DNA of 64,000 bases from Symmachiella macrocystis (GCF_007860075.1 NZ_SJPP01000002.1:248001-312000), one strand, 5' to 3'. Numbered from the stretch's first letter, positions 28,015 through 37,794 are shown. Numbers and translations: made by a program. The notes: a model not told the origin generated them from the letters alone.

Positions 28015-29366
28015 TGCGCTTGTCCGTCCGATTCATCAGGAAGTGTCACCGGACGATAATATTTATCAATGAGCTCCTGCTTCATCAACAACTCATCCGG
28101 GCCAAAGCACTCGGCCAATGTCCGCCAACCGAGATCCAGGGCATCCGTCAACCCCAACGAGACGTTGATGTCCATAAACCGGCTACGGAACAAGCCGCCA
28201 AACTTCAGCAACTGAAAATCGAACGGTGACAAATCAAACGCCATGGCTTGTTTCTTTTCTGCGTCCTTCGCCCCGGAATAAAAGCGGATCATCGTGTTCA
28301 TTAGTTGCCCGTGGTCTTCGCGCGTGGCCTTGCCGATGACCTGCTGCTTCAGTCGTGAGAGCGAACCAAACGGATCGATCATCGCGTCGTGCAAGTACAA
28401 CTGTCCTTCCGTGATGTAACCGGTATTGTCCGGTACCGGATGTGTGACATCGTCGCCGGGCATCGTGGTCACGGAGAGAATCGTCACGGAACCGGCGCCT
28501 CGATAGTCACATGCCCGTTCGTACCGCAAGGCGAGTTGGCTATATAAATCCCCCATATAGCCGCGTGTGGCAGGCACACGTTCCATCGACACGCCGATTT
28601 CCTTAAGCGCGTCAGCATAGGCAGTCATGTCCGTCAAAAGCACTAGCACACGTTTTTTTTGCTCGACAGCAAAGCGTTCGGCGACTTTCAATGCCATGTC
28701 CGGAACGAGCATCCGTTCGACGATGGGGTCGGACGCTTGATTGACAAACATCACCGTTCGTGCAGAGACTCCCTCTTCCTCAAACGTGGACCGAAAGAAG
28801 TGGTAGTCGTCAAACACCAACCCCATGCCGCCGAAGATCACGATCTCTGCGTTTGCCTGGATGCCGATTCGGGCCAGCAATTGATTGTAAGGCTCTCCAG
28901 CCACCGAAAAGATAGGGATTTTTTGGCTTTCCACCAAGCAGTTGAAAACATCAATCATGGGAATCTTGGTCTCGATCATCCGCTTCGGGACGATCCGCAT
29001 CACGGGATTGACCGACGGGCCCCCGATTTCCACGCGAGGGTCGCCACCCAACAGAGGCCCTCCATCAATCGGCTCGCCGGCGCCGTCAAACACGCGGCCC
29101 AGGACGTTTTCCGAATAGGTCACCTGGGAGGCATGTCCCAGAAACTGCACGCGCGCCTCGGTCGATAGGCCCTTGCCCCCCGTAAAGACCTGCAGTGAAA
29201 CCTCGTCTTCTTGGATCTCAATCACTTGGGCCAACGATCGATCGCCATCCCAGTTCTCAACGACCGCCAGGTCGCCCAATCCGATGTTTTTTGCCCGCAC
29301 CTTGAGAATGTCGCCGACAATTGACAACACACGCGTAAAAAACGTCAACTCATCGAGCATGATCAA
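28011..29366 (-). CDS. atpB: V-type ATPase regulatory subunit B
   Basis: 451 residues. It has the beta-barrel start, then IPIFSVAGEPYNQLLARI in place of a functional P-loop (as in B subunits, no GxxxxGKT), LLTDMTAYADALKEIGVSMERVPATRGYMGDLYSQLA, and the usual helical end. It forms the non-catalytic sites of the V1 head. It is the first gene of this cluster; its start follows a truncated ORF and IS5 debris. Confidence 0.94.
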   Translation of the reverse strand: MIMLDELTFFTRVLSIVGDILKVRAKNIGLGDLAVVENWDGDRSLAQVIEIQEDEVSLQVFTGGKGLSTEARVQFLGHASQVTYSENVLGRVFDGAGEPIDGGPLLGGDPRVEIGGPSVNPVMRIVPKRMIETKIPMIDVFNCLVESQKIPIFSVAGEPYNQLLARIGIQANAEIVIFGGMGLVFDDYHFFRSTFEEEGVSARTVMFVNQASDPIVERMLVPDMALKVAERFAVEQKKRVLVLLTDMTAYADALKEIGVSMERVPATRGYMGDLYSQLALRYERACDYRGAGSVTILSVTTMPGDDVTHPVPDNTGYITEGQLYLHDAMIDPFGSLSRLKQQVIGKATREDHGQLMNTMIRFYSGAKDAEKKQAMAFDLSPFDFQLLKFGGLFRSRFMDINVSLGLTDALDLGWRTLAECFGPDELLMKQELIDKYYRPVTLPDESDGQAQ

Positions 29367-29372
29367 TTGCCC

Positions 29373-29515
29373 CTATATGGCTTCTTCCAATTCCGCGTCT
29401 CGAACTCTATGTGCAAATTCGTCAATCATGGTGAGCTTCACGTCGGGGACGTTCGCCAGTGGTTCTTTGTAATAATCAAAACCCGACGCTCCGATCTTAC
29501 CAGTCCATTGCGGCC
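29373..29515 (-). pseudogene. 3' end of a truncated gene directly upstream of atpB
   Basis: A reverse frame ends at a TAG (29373-29375), 7 bp before the atpB start, and reads ...ASGFDYYKEPLANVPDVKLTMIDEFAHRVRDAELEEAI. It looks coding, but no start is seen before it runs into the IS5 remnant near 29517. It is probably the last ~45 codons of a gene once upstream of atpB in the operon. The family is not recognised. Confidence 0.4.
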
Positions 29516-29516
29516 C

Positions 29517-29865
29517 AAAACAGTGCGCAACGAAAGTTGTCACAAGAAATACACCGCACTCGATACGCTGGGCATGATCCTGGCGGTCGTCGTTCGCGCA
29601 GCTGATGAGTTAGATCACAAAGGTGTTCAAAGTAGTGTTCGCCAACTCGACTTTGGGGTGCTACGATTTCCCGGATGGGATTCAGGGTACATTGAGCTGG
29701 ACTGTTCGAACCGTATTGCGTCCGCTGGGTGAAAAAAGGGCTTAGCTTATTGCCCATTCGCTGGATTGTGGAGCGGACGTTTGCATGGATGGGACGTAAA
29801 GAGCGGCACGGTAAAGACCATGAACGCACGGCGGAGTCCAATATGGCGATGATCCACATTAGCTG
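29517..29865 (+). pseudogene. IS5-family transposase C-terminal remnant, frameshifted
   Basis: Plus-strand frames read ALDTLGMILAVVVRAADELDHKG (the 'VDTLGLLLAVVV..A..qDrdG' block of IS5-type transposases). After a stop, another frame gives LLPIRWIVERTFAWMGRKER then HGKDHERTAESNMAMIHIS, the classic C-terminal 'RRWVVERTFAWLgr.RRL.kDyE' block. At least one frameshift and no N-terminal half: inactive. Confidence 0.75.
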
Positions 29866-29939
29866 AACAACCTGCTGCCGCGCTGCCTGGCACGGCTGGA
29901 ATTATGATTTTAAATAACACGCAGTTAGCCACTGCACAA

Positions 29940-30040
29940 CGCCGGCCTGTACGACCTACGACAGAAATGCGATCCTGCGCGATACTCAGGACGACAGCCT
30001 TTTTGACCAGTTAGCCAGAACCCGATAGCCCGGCGATTTG
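29940..30040 (+). other. Fragment homologous to the 3' end of the RTX-like remnant at 45.2 kb
   Basis: The stretch encoding DDSLFDQLARTR and the bases after its stop align with 45180-45265 (DLFDLLARTQ and following) at roughly three quarters identity over 50 bp, including non-coding sequence past the stop. It is a leftover of a duplicated exported-protein 3' end. Confidence 0.5.
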
Positions 30041-30240
30041 GGGTAAAGCCTCTTTTGACCGTGCGGCCTCCCTAGTCATACTGAGGTCGACACAACCATT
30101 CGTTCGCAAACAAGTTTGTATGCCGTCGCTCTGAAAAAACAGTCGGTATCCTAGATGAACAGCTTGCGCTCTCTGTTCGTATAATGATGATCGGGCTCGG
30201 CTACCGACAAAACAGGGCGTCGCGCTGAGCGCCGGGAATA

Positions 30241-31119
30241 CTACAATTTTGCCCCGCAATACTTGCAGTGGACGGCGTCGGCTGCATGCCCTTCCCCCAT
30301 GCATTCAGGGCAGACTTGAGTCGTCTGACTTTTGCCCCCGGCGTGAGCCAACTCAGCCGATACGATTCCTGTCGGCACGATGATCATGCAATAACCTAGG
30401 ATCATCATGCAAGCAGCCAAGGCCTTTCCCAGACCGGTCGTTGGCGAGACGTCTCCGTAGCCGACGGTCGTCATTGTCACGATAGCCCAGTACATGCTTT
30501 CTGGGATCGAGTCGAATCCTGTGACGATCTGTTGGCCGTCAGAGTCGACTCTTCCACCTTCGATCAAATGCATGGCCGACCCAACGATGACGACAGCAAT
30601 CAACACGAATGACAAGAAGACGGCGATCTTGGCGCGAGCCGCCCAAATAGCCTGTCGCAGGGCTGAAGCTTCGGACAGCATGTGGGCCAGCTTGAATATC
30701 CGAAACACACGCAGTAGCCGGATTGCACGAATGACTGCGAGTCGCTGAGCACTTGGTCCGCCCTCGAAAATTGGCAAGGCGATGACGTAAGTTGGCAAGA
30801 TTGCCAACAGATCAACAATCCCATAGAAGCTGAAAATGTAGCGTTTGGGGCGGCGGGCACAAATGATCCGCACTCCGTACTCGAGCGTGAACAACAGCGT
30901 GAAGAACCACTCTGCGCCGACCAGAAGCTTGGGGTAAGCTTTGCGAATAGCTTCGACGCTCTCACACATGACTACCAGTACGCTTAACAGAATCGCAATC
31001 AGCAGCAGCACGTCGAACAGCTTGCCTGCGGGGGTGTCTGCTTCGAAGATGACTTCGTACCAGCGCGCGCGCCATGAGAGATTTTCGTGCTTCTCGTTCA
31101 TCGCCGTGGGTTTGGACAT
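30241..31119 (-). CDS. Voltage-gated potassium channel with C-terminal zinc ribbon
   Basis: 292 residues from ATG 31119 (a further ATG lies at 31101). Six membrane helices: S1 about 35-55, S2 68-88, S3 98-118, S4 with Arg131, 134, 137, 140 at three-residue spacing, S5 165-185, S6 232-255. The pore loop carries TVGYGD (218-223), the K+ selectivity filter. After S6 the short cytoplasmic tail holds Cys270, 273, 285 and 288 (CPEC...CKYC), a zinc-ribbon pattern. It sets or senses membrane potential. The zinc ribbon is an unusual sensor domain for this family. Confidence 0.92.
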   Translation of the reverse strand: MSKPTAMNEKHENLSWRARWYEVIFEADTPAGKLFDVLLLIAILLSVLVVMCESVEAIRKAYPKLLVGAEWFFTLLFTLEYGVRIICARRPKRYIFSFYGIVDLLAILPTYVIALPIFEGGPSAQRLAVIRAIRLLRVFRIFKLAHMLSEASALRQAIWAARAKIAVFLSFVLIAVVIVGSAMHLIEGGRVDSDGQQIVTGFDSIPESMYWAIVTMTTVGYGDVSPTTGLGKALAACMMILGYCMIIVPTGIVSAELAHAGGKSQTTQVCPECMGEGHAADAVHCKYCGAKL

Positions 31120-31296
31120 GTTAAGTTTGGATATATCTGGCGCCGTCCATTGAAAGACTCGCCTCCAAGAGACGAACGTTACACGAAATGGTACTGAATT
31201 GCGGCGTTTTCCGCTACAATTGATGCTGCCAATTGAGTGGCATCGTAGCATCGAATCGTGGCGGCAATGCCTTTGGCTGCTCTGTTTTGCAAGGGA

Positions 31297-31530
31297 TCAT
31301 GCTGCCCTCGTTTCGTTGAGAAATACGCGGACGGCCTCGGGCGTCGTATCCGGCTTGTGAGCAATGCGGATCACCGGCAGTAGAATGCCATTGATCCCTT
31401 TGGACATGCAGCGCCAGAGGGTCATTTCGCCGGGGCGTCCAGACAGGCCTATGCCGATCTCCTTGAGCGTCTTGAGGTCGGGATCGAACGGGTCAATTAC
31501 TAGGTTCGATCTGGAAACGATTCTCATCAT
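31297..31530 (-). CDS. DUF1580-type protein beside an integrase remnant
   Basis: 77 residues from the ATG pair at 31530/31527. NLVIDPFDPDLKTLKEI, then RPGEMTLWRCMSKGINGILLPVI and TTPEAVRVFLNE follow the same plan as the DUF1580 proteins at 47090 and 57528 (IDPF, a W-R helix, then 'EAV.VFL'). The W-R-W region resembles small winged/HTH excisionases. It probably belonged to an integrative element whose integrase has decayed just upstream. Confidence 0.6.
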   Translation of the reverse strand: MMRIVSRSNLVIDPFDPDLKTLKEIGIGLSGRPGEMTLWRCMSKGINGILLPVIRIAHKPDTTPEAVRVFLNETRAA

Positions 31531-31859
31531 TGCGACTCCTGAAAATAGGCGTCGCGTGCCGTTTCGTCTCGCGCATAAAAAACTGGGATGACTTGCGCGT
31601 CCTCGACACCAAACTCCATCCGAATTCTCGTCGTCGCATTGTGCCGTAATCGGTTCGGACTCCACTCGGGGATCTTGGCTTTGCGGCATACGCGGCTGAT
31701 AGATTTTCGATAGGTGTCAACATCGAGCAATGTAGCGATTACATCACTCCGAGAGCACATTCCTGACGAACTCGGAGCAGTTGGGTATTCGATGCTATGG
31801 TAGGCACTTGGACTTCCCCATGAATAATAGGCGCACAAACAAGAGCGTATACTGCTCAT
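31527..31859 (-). pseudogene. Tyrosine recombinase (integrase) C-terminal remnant
   Basis: The reverse frame reads YRKSISRVCRKAKIPEWSPNRLRHNATTRIRMEFGVEDAQVI, the R-H-x-x-R block of planctomycete integrases (compare HRIRHTAATALR in the intact ones here). The LGHxxxxxTQ segment is deleted and only VFYARDETARD follows. The N-terminal two thirds are missing. Confidence 0.65.
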
Positions 31860-31872
31860 GAGGAGGATGAAA

Positions 31873-32100
31873 GATGATGAAGCGGAAACGTCGTAATTAC
31901 ACGGACGAGTTCAAACTTGAGGCGGTGAGGCTGGGGACCGAATAGGGGTATTCGCTGGCCGAGGCGGCTCGGAATTTGGGTATACATGCCAAGCTGTTCG
32001 GTCGCGGCAACGGCTGAATTGATAGCTTGGCACGTTCTACAAGGCGGTAGCAATGGTAAAAACAGGAGCAGCAATGTTCAACTATTCCAGAGAAATTTGG
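31873..32100 (+). pseudogene. IS3-family transposase OrfA remnant
   Basis: The plus frame starts MMKRKRRNYTDEFKLEAVRL, then after an in-frame stop GYSLAEAARNLGIHAKLFGR. This is the OrfA helix-turn-helix start of IS3-family elements (R.YT.EFK.EAV.L...G.S..EAAR.LGI). Several stops make it inactive. Confidence 0.75.
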
Positions 32101-32203
32101 CGAGTGGAAGTTGTTGAAGTATGATAAATCTTTGACGTCCTGCATTGGGCTTGGGACATTTAAGACGTTCGAGTGACAACAGTTTCAAGGAGTGGCATGT
32201 ATC

Positions 32204-33193
32204 ATGACGGCCAATGGTGACCCGGCTCGCATTTTGGGGCAATACGAATCCTATCCCTATCCTTCACTTCCTGAAGACGGCAAACGGTATTCGGAATTGG
32301 CGAATCTCGTACGCCTTTTTGAAATGGAATGCGGATACACATTCGCGAATAAGCGGATCTTGGATGTTGGAACAGGAACTGGACTACGACTGTTAGAACT
32401 CGCTAGCACATATCCCAATAACGAATATCTCGGTATCGATTTCTCGGAACCATCGATCCAATACGCGGAAATGGCGAAAAAATCGTACGATGATACTTCT
32501 GTGTCATTCCGGGCAATTGATGCCGCGAAATTGAATACTCAAGAATTTGGCCAATACGACTTTATTTTCTGTATGGGAGTATTGCATCACCTTGAAAACC
32601 CACGCGAATTGCTGACCACATTAAGTCGCCTAACGACGAAAAACGGAGCAATTTTCTTTTACGTTTATGGAGAATATGGGTCTGCGGAAAGGATGAAGCG
32701 GAAACGATTTTTAACTCACTTTCACGGTGAGGATGCCACTCATGCAAAAATCGCGATGGCTAAGACCATGGGCTTTACAGATTTCCCATATGGTTGGGAA
32801 TTGCGAAATCAACAAGACGTGGATGCGATGATTGTCGACGCTTACATCAACAATTACGAGGTGTTGTATACGCTTGAAAAGATCCACGATATTATACCGC
32901 ATGACGAATTTTCTACTTGGATTCCATTTGGATTTGCCTTAGAAAATAACGGCGTACTCGTGGAGAGCCGTTTATCCAACGACAATAAGTTGCCTTTGCC
33001 TCGAGCAACGCCAGAGAAGTTTCTCACCTCATTGGACCTCCGTGAAAGATACGCAGCCCTGCCCAAGCGCCAACAATTGTTGCTCTTAGAGGACTGGTTC
33101 CAACCTAGCGGGTATACAGTATTGTTACAGGGCGGAGATTTTTTGAGTCAGCTTGGTAATCCTCGACGTTTGTCGGAGAACACTTGGGAATGA
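32204..33193 (+). CDS. Class I SAM-dependent methyltransferase
   Basis: 329 residues from ATG 32204, set by AAGGAG 11 bases upstream; a GTG at 32192 lies within that site. Rossmann motif I ILDVGTGTGLRLLELA, acidic end of strand 2 LGIDFSEPSIQYAE, motif VSFRAIDAAKLN, then FIFCMGVLHHLENPRELLTTLSR (methyltransferase-11/12 type). The N-terminus (ARILGQYESYPYPSLPEDG) resembles the 'Y..YPYP' start of methyltransferases linked to glycan or secondary-metabolite loci. Its base composition is visibly more AT-rich than that of the next genes, suggesting separate acquisition. The substrate is unknown. Confidence 0.85.
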   Translation: MTANGDPARILGQYESYPYPSLPEDGKRYSELANLVRLFEMECGYTFANKRILDVGTGTGLRLLELASTYPNNEYLGIDFSEPSIQYAEMAKKSYDDTSVSFRAIDAAKLNTQEFGQYDFIFCMGVLHHLENPRELLTTLSRLTTKNGAIFFYVYGEYGSAERMKRKRFLTHFHGEDATHAKIAMAKTMGFTDFPYGWELRNQQDVDAMIVDAYINNYEVLYTLEKIHDIIPHDEFSTWIPFGFALENNGVLVESRLSNDNKLPLPRATPEKFLTSLDLRERYAALPKRQQLLLLEDWFQPSGYTVLLQGGDFLSQLGNPRRLSENTWE

Positions 33194-34054
33194 ATCGCAG
33201 CACACGAACTGACACTTCGTAGCTGAACAGCCAGTTTCGATGGTTTAGACTTAGCCAACATGACAGTTTTTCCGGTTTCGGACCATTGCCTGTTTTTCCG
33301 AACTGTTACCCACCAGGAAGCGACCGTTAGTCTCAAGATATATGGTGACCAGTCGTATGTTGACATTTATCAGTTCAACGAGAACTATCGGGACGAAAAC
33401 GGCAGTAACTCGTTTTTGGACAGCACCTGTCACATCGGCCGTTGCGGCATGGCTTTGGGAAAATCGATGTTCGTTGTCTGCAAAGCTGGTGGCTGTGCAT
33501 GCACATTGCACGCCAGATTGCAATGTGGGAAGTACAACAGCAAGAACGCAATGCTATCTTGCGCTATGCGTATAGCGGTTTGATCTGGCTGATTTTATAG
33601 GCCGAACAACTGGGACATTGTTTCCGCGACTCACTGAAGATCGGCCACAGCTACTGAAGCGACTAATTTTCGATCCCCGGCACCTTTCGGTTGGATAATT
33701 TGCTCCATCAGTCAGACACAATCATGACCGTCACAACGCCGCGAAGTCCTAAGGAATCACTGAATTAGGTACGTCCTGATCGGCAGACGATAAGAATATC
33801 CCATCGATTTTGAGGATGTGTTGTATTCGGGATTCAGGGCCAACGCTAATCACAACTGTTTTTTTCAGAAAAACCCTCCTAGCCTTTGACGGTTTCCTGC
33901 CGGTTCTCGAAACGCTACAAAAATCCTTGCCTCCCGTTCTGCGTCATCGCTAAAATTGCAGCAAGATTCACTAGATGGATTCTTCACAGACATGACGTGA
34001 TTAGATCAACCTCATGGTTGCCCTAAGTGTTTCAGATGTGTATTCCCACGTGGA
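33194..34054. other. Gap with one doubtful ORF
   Basis: A plus frame at 33260-33583 (107 codons, MTVFPVSDHCLFFRTVTHQEATVSLKIYGDQSYVDIYQFNENYRDENGSN...) has a faint LysM-like look (YGDQSYVDIYQFN), but its second half is not protein-like and the opposite strand is also open. Nothing else is recognised. Confidence 0.3.
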
Positions 34055-34075
34055 ATGCCTTCCCAGGATTTTGAT

Positions 34076-35665
34076 ATGAGATACCACCTCCTAACGAGCT
34101 TTTGTGCGTCATTGCGTGAATTCTCGACTAAGGCGGCACTCGAAGTATGCAGCGAATCGTATTCCTACGAGAGGCTCGATCAGTTCGCGGGCCGTATCGC
34201 AGCCACAATCGCAACTCAAAACGATCCAACTCGCGTCGCCGGCTTGCTTGCCGCTCGAAGCCTCGTCGCTTATAGCGGAGTATTAGGAATCCTCCGTTCT
34301 GGCAAAGCGTACGTACCGTTGAATCCGCGCTTTCCACAAGAGCGCACGCTGAAAATGATTGATGCCTCTGGTATGCGGACGATCGTCGTCGGTAGTGAAG
34401 CGGTGTCTTTGTTGAAACAGTTGCTGCCCGGCGTCTCGCGGCCATTGACGCTGGTTTTGGCAGACACAGTGGACGTCGGAGAGCTAACCAACGAATTTCC
34501 ACTTCACAAATTTGTTTCCGAATCGGCGATGTCGTCAGTTCAATTGCCAGCGGTACCGGACGACGTAGGTGACGATGACATCGCGTATTTATTGTTCACC
34601 TCGGGCAGTACCGGCGATCCGAAAGGAGTTCCGGTCAGCCATCGGAATGTTGTGAGCTATTTGCGGTATTTGACAAAGCGGTACGGCGTGAACGAACAGG
34701 ACCGGTTTTCCCAAACGTTTGATTTGACATTCGACCTCAGCGTGCACGATATGTTTTTATGTTGGAGCAATGGTGGTTGTTTGTGCTGTGTCCCCGAACG
34801 CTCCACAATGGCGCCCGCCAAATTCATCCGCGAAAAACAGATCACAATGTGGTTTTCGGTCCCTTCGGTCGCTTCGTTTTTGCAACGACTACGATTGCTT
34901 GAACCCGGGGCGTTTCCCACGATTCGTTATAGTCTGTTCTGCGGTGAGCCGTTGCTAGCGTCTTCGGCAAAGGCGTGGCAGGCTGCCGCTCCGAATTCGG
35001 TTGTCGAAAACCTGTATGGGCCGACGGAAGCCACGATCGCGATTTCCCACTTCCCTTGGAACCCGGAAACTGCGGACTCGGCTAACTTCACAAACGGCGT
35101 CGTACCGATCGGTACGCTGTTCACCGGTCAATCGCACGCCATCATCGATGCGGAATATCAACCGGTGTCGTCTGGACAACAGGGCGAACTCTGTCTGAGC
35201 GGAACTCAAGTTACCCGGGGCTATTTGAACAACGACGCGAAGACGGCAGAACAGTTTATCCATCTGGGCAGCAGCGATGAGTTGTGGTACCGCACGGGTG
35301 ATTTGGTCAGGGAGGATGAAACCGGCTGCATTCATTACCTCGGTCGGATCGACAATCAGATTCAAGTGCTGGGGCATCGGGTGGAATTACAGGAGATTGA
35401 AAACGCGCTGCGGCAGTCCGGAGACAATTCTGCGGTGGCGCTCGGCTGGCCGCCGATGCAGGCGGCCGCAGAATGCATTTATGCGGTCTTCACAGAAAAT
35501 CCGGAGTTGGAAACGCAGCGTATTCTGTCGCATTGTAAGCAATCGCTCCCGGACTATATGGTGCCACGACGCGTGATATTTGTCCCACAAATCCCTCTCA
35601 ATGCCAACGGCAAGGTCGACCGTCGCACATTGAGCGAACAAATTCGAGGACTCGTTGATGAATGA
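34076..35665 (+). CDS. Stand-alone amino-acid adenylation enzyme (NRPS A-domain / DltA-like)
   Basis: 529 residues from ATG 34076, which has AGGA 7 bases upstream; ATG 34055 would add seven residues. Adenylation core motifs in order: A3 LLFTSGSTGDPKGVPVSHRN, A4 FDLTFDLSVHDMF, A5 NLYGPTEATIA, A7 ELWYRTGDL, A8 GRIDNQIQVLGHRVELQEIE, A10 LNANGKVDRRTL with the catalytic Lys. The Asp in FDLS keeps the residue that binds an alpha-amino group, so an amino acid is the likely substrate. No condensation or thioesterase domain is fused. It overlaps the downstream carrier-protein gene by 8 bp and would load it. Confidence 0.92.
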   Translation: MRYHLLTSFCASLREFSTKAALEVCSESYSYERLDQFAGRIAATIATQNDPTRVAGLLAARSLVAYSGVLGILRSGKAYVPLNPRFPQERTLKMIDASGMRTIVVGSEAVSLLKQLLPGVSRPLTLVLADTVDVGELTNEFPLHKFVSESAMSSVQLPAVPDDVGDDDIAYLLFTSGSTGDPKGVPVSHRNVVSYLRYLTKRYGVNEQDRFSQTFDLTFDLSVHDMFLCWSNGGCLCCVPERSTMAPAKFIREKQITMWFSVPSVASFLQRLRLLEPGAFPTIRYSLFCGEPLLASSAKAWQAAAPNSVVENLYGPTEATIAISHFPWNPETADSANFTNGVVPIGTLFTGQSHAIIDAEYQPVSSGQQGELCLSGTQVTRGYLNNDAKTAEQFIHLGSSDELWYRTGDLVREDETGCIHYLGRIDNQIQVLGHRVELQEIENALRQSGDNSAVALGWPPMQAAAECIYAVFTENPELETQRILSHCKQSLPDYMVPRRVIFVPQIPLNANGKVDRRTLSEQIRGLVDE

Positions 35666-35924
35666 TCAAACTACTGACGTGAGAAACTTTATCCTCCAAA
35701 AAATACGCGCCGCCGCGGAAGTCAAAGCGATCGCTGTCGACGATATCGGCGACGACTTTGATTTCTTTGAGTCGGAAATCTTCGATTCGCTGGGCTTGGT
35801 GGGATTGTTGACGCAAATCGAAGGTGAACTCGGCGCGAGTATCGATTTTTCCGAACTCGATCCAGAGGAGTTCACGACATTGGGCGGACTAACACGCATC
35901 ACCGAAGCCGCGATGAAATCTTGA
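35658..35924 (+). CDS. Acyl/peptidyl carrier protein
   Basis: 88 residues, acidic four-helix fold. IFDSLGLVGLL carries Ser44 as the phosphopantetheine attachment site (DSL motif). The ATG at 35658 overlaps the end of the adenylation gene; a TTG one codon earlier is also possible. It should be charged by the adjacent adenylation enzyme, as DltC is by DltA. Confidence 0.92.
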   Translation: MNDQTTDVRNFILQKIRAAAEVKAIAVDDIGDDFDFFESEIFDSLGLVGLLTQIEGELGASIDFSELDPEEFTTLGGLTRITEAAMKS

Positions 35925-36024
35925 TTGACCAATCGGTTCGCGGCCAAATCGGTATGGGCTTGCCCCCCTCTTCCTTCTCCTGTAACGACACTTCAAGATA
36001 CACGTTTAGCAGAAACGGAAACTG

Positions 36025-37794
36025 ATGAACATTATTGGAATCAGTGGTTTGGAAGACGCCATGCCCTTTAAGAAAGCGCACTGGCCGGGTCTGGAGGAAC
36101 GGGAGTATCGGATTTCACAAGGTCATGATTCCGCGGCGGCGCTGGTCTTAGACGGCCGCATCGTGGCTGCTGCGGAGGAAGAACGATTCACTGGGAATAA
36201 ACATACGGGCGCCTTTCCGGTCAATGCAATCCATTACTGTCTGCGGGAAGCGGGATTGACGCTGGGCGATGTTGATGAACTCGTGCACGGATTCGACTAT
36301 GCCCCTTATCGGGCAATCTACGCTTTGGACCCGGCAACGCGGCAACAGTACGATGAAGTGTTTTCCCGTGAAGCATTGTTGAAGCACGTCCGACGAGATC
36401 TCGACGGATTCCCGGAAGACCGCGTGGTTCAAATAAATCACCACTTTGCGCATGCCGCTAGTGTCTACTTGACGTCCGGATGGGATGACTGCCTGGTCGT
36501 GGTGATAGACGGCATGGGCGAGGCACACAGCGCCTCCATCTATCGGGGCACGGGTGGAAACCTTGAATTGGTTCAGCAAGTCTCCGCCCAGGATTCGATC
36601 GGCATCCTGTATTCGTTAATCACCTTGCACGTCGGCTTCGACTTCAACGCCGACGAATACAAGATCATGGGCCTGGCACCCTATGGTGATCCCAGCCGTT
36701 ATCGCAAGTTCTTTCAAGATGTGGTTCAATTAAACGACGACGGCACATTTAAAATTCCGATTTTGCAACTCAACAAAACCCGTGAAGAGCGAGAAACAAA
36801 TCAGGCGACGCGGCAATACTTGTCGGAGAATCTCATACGGCCTCGGTCACCGGAGGAGGAGATCACTGACGACCACCGCGATATCGCGGCAGCGTTGCAA
36901 GAGTGTCTCGACAATACGATGTTGCACCTGTGCGGAACATTCGGTAAGCGGCTCGGCGCACGCAACCTGGCGATGGCCGGCGGCGTGACGCTGAATTGTA
37001 CGGCCAACGGAAAACTCTTGCGGTCGGGATTGTTCGACGACATTTACGTGCAGCCAGCCGCCGGAGACGATGGCGCGGCGTTGGGCGCGGCTTTATCTAG
37101 GTCCCAGTACCACGGTGATGCGATTCCGGCCAAACGATTGGCCCCACCCTACTTGGGACCGGCCTATTCCGACGAAGACATCCAGCAGGAACTCGTCAAA
37201 TTCGAGGCGGAGATTTCTGTCACCAAGTTTGACTCCCTAGAAGCGACCTGCCAGGACGCTGCACGGCGCGTCGCCGACGGAGAAGTGCTGGCTTGGTTTC
37301 GCGGCGGTATGGAATTCGGCCCCCGGGCGCTAGGCAACCGCAGTATCGTAGCGGATCCCGGCCATCCAGAAATGCGCGATCGAATCAACGCCATGGTCAA
37401 AAAAAGGGAGGGTTTCCGGCCGTTCGCACCCGCCGTGGCGGCAGAAGAGGTCCACCGCTGGTTCGATGTCGATCCGGGTACCGAACTGCCGTATATGATC
37501 ATGATAGTCGACGTCCGCGAGGAACACCGGGCCGCTCTTCCTGCAATCACGCATGTGAACGGGTCCGCACGCGTACAAACCGTCTCCCAGGACCACAATT
37601 CGGACTTTTGGATGTTGCTGGAGGAGGTTGGCCGCGCCACCGGACGCAGGATGGTTTTGAACACCAGCTTTAACGTGAAGGGCCAACCAATGGTCAATTC
37701 CCCGCGTGAGGCATTGACTACGTTTTTGGGTACGGGAATTGACTGCTTGTTCTTGGGCGACTATCTCGTCCAACGTCGGAATGCCAACCGGTAG
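36025..37794 (+). CDS. NodU/CmcH-family O-carbamoyltransferase
   Basis: 589 residues, full length. The N-terminal ASKHA-type half has SQGHDSAAALVLDGRIVAAAEEERFTGNKHTGAFP and the metal-binding HHFAHAASVYL, then VVVIDGMGE. The central part has MAGGVTLNCTANGKL. The C-terminal YrdC-like half has FRGGMEFGPRALGNRSI and KKREGFRPFAPAV. It transfers a carbamoyl group from carbamoyl phosphate via carbamoyl-AMP to a hydroxyl of a sugar or other small molecule. It is encoded 100 bp after the carrier-protein gene. Confidence 0.93.
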   Translation: MNIIGISGLEDAMPFKKAHWPGLEEREYRISQGHDSAAALVLDGRIVAAAEEERFTGNKHTGAFPVNAIHYCLREAGLTLGDVDELVHGFDYAPYRAIYALDPATRQQYDEVFSREALLKHVRRDLDGFPEDRVVQINHHFAHAASVYLTSGWDDCLVVVIDGMGEAHSASIYRGTGGNLELVQQVSAQDSIGILYSLITLHVGFDFNADEYKIMGLAPYGDPSRYRKFFQDVVQLNDDGTFKIPILQLNKTREERETNQATRQYLSENLIRPRSPEEEITDDHRDIAAALQECLDNTMLHLCGTFGKRLGARNLAMAGGVTLNCTANGKLLRSGLFDDIYVQPAAGDDGAALGAALSRSQYHGDAIPAKRLAPPYLGPAYSDEDIQQELVKFEAEISVTKFDSLEATCQDAARRVADGEVLAWFRGGMEFGPRALGNRSIVADPGHPEMRDRINAMVKKREGFRPFAPAVAAEEVHRWFDVDPGTELPYMIMIVDVREEHRAALPAITHVNGSARVQTVSQDHNSDFWMLLEEVGRATGRRMVLNTSFNVKGQPMVNSPREALTTFLGTGIDCLFLGDYLVQRRNANR

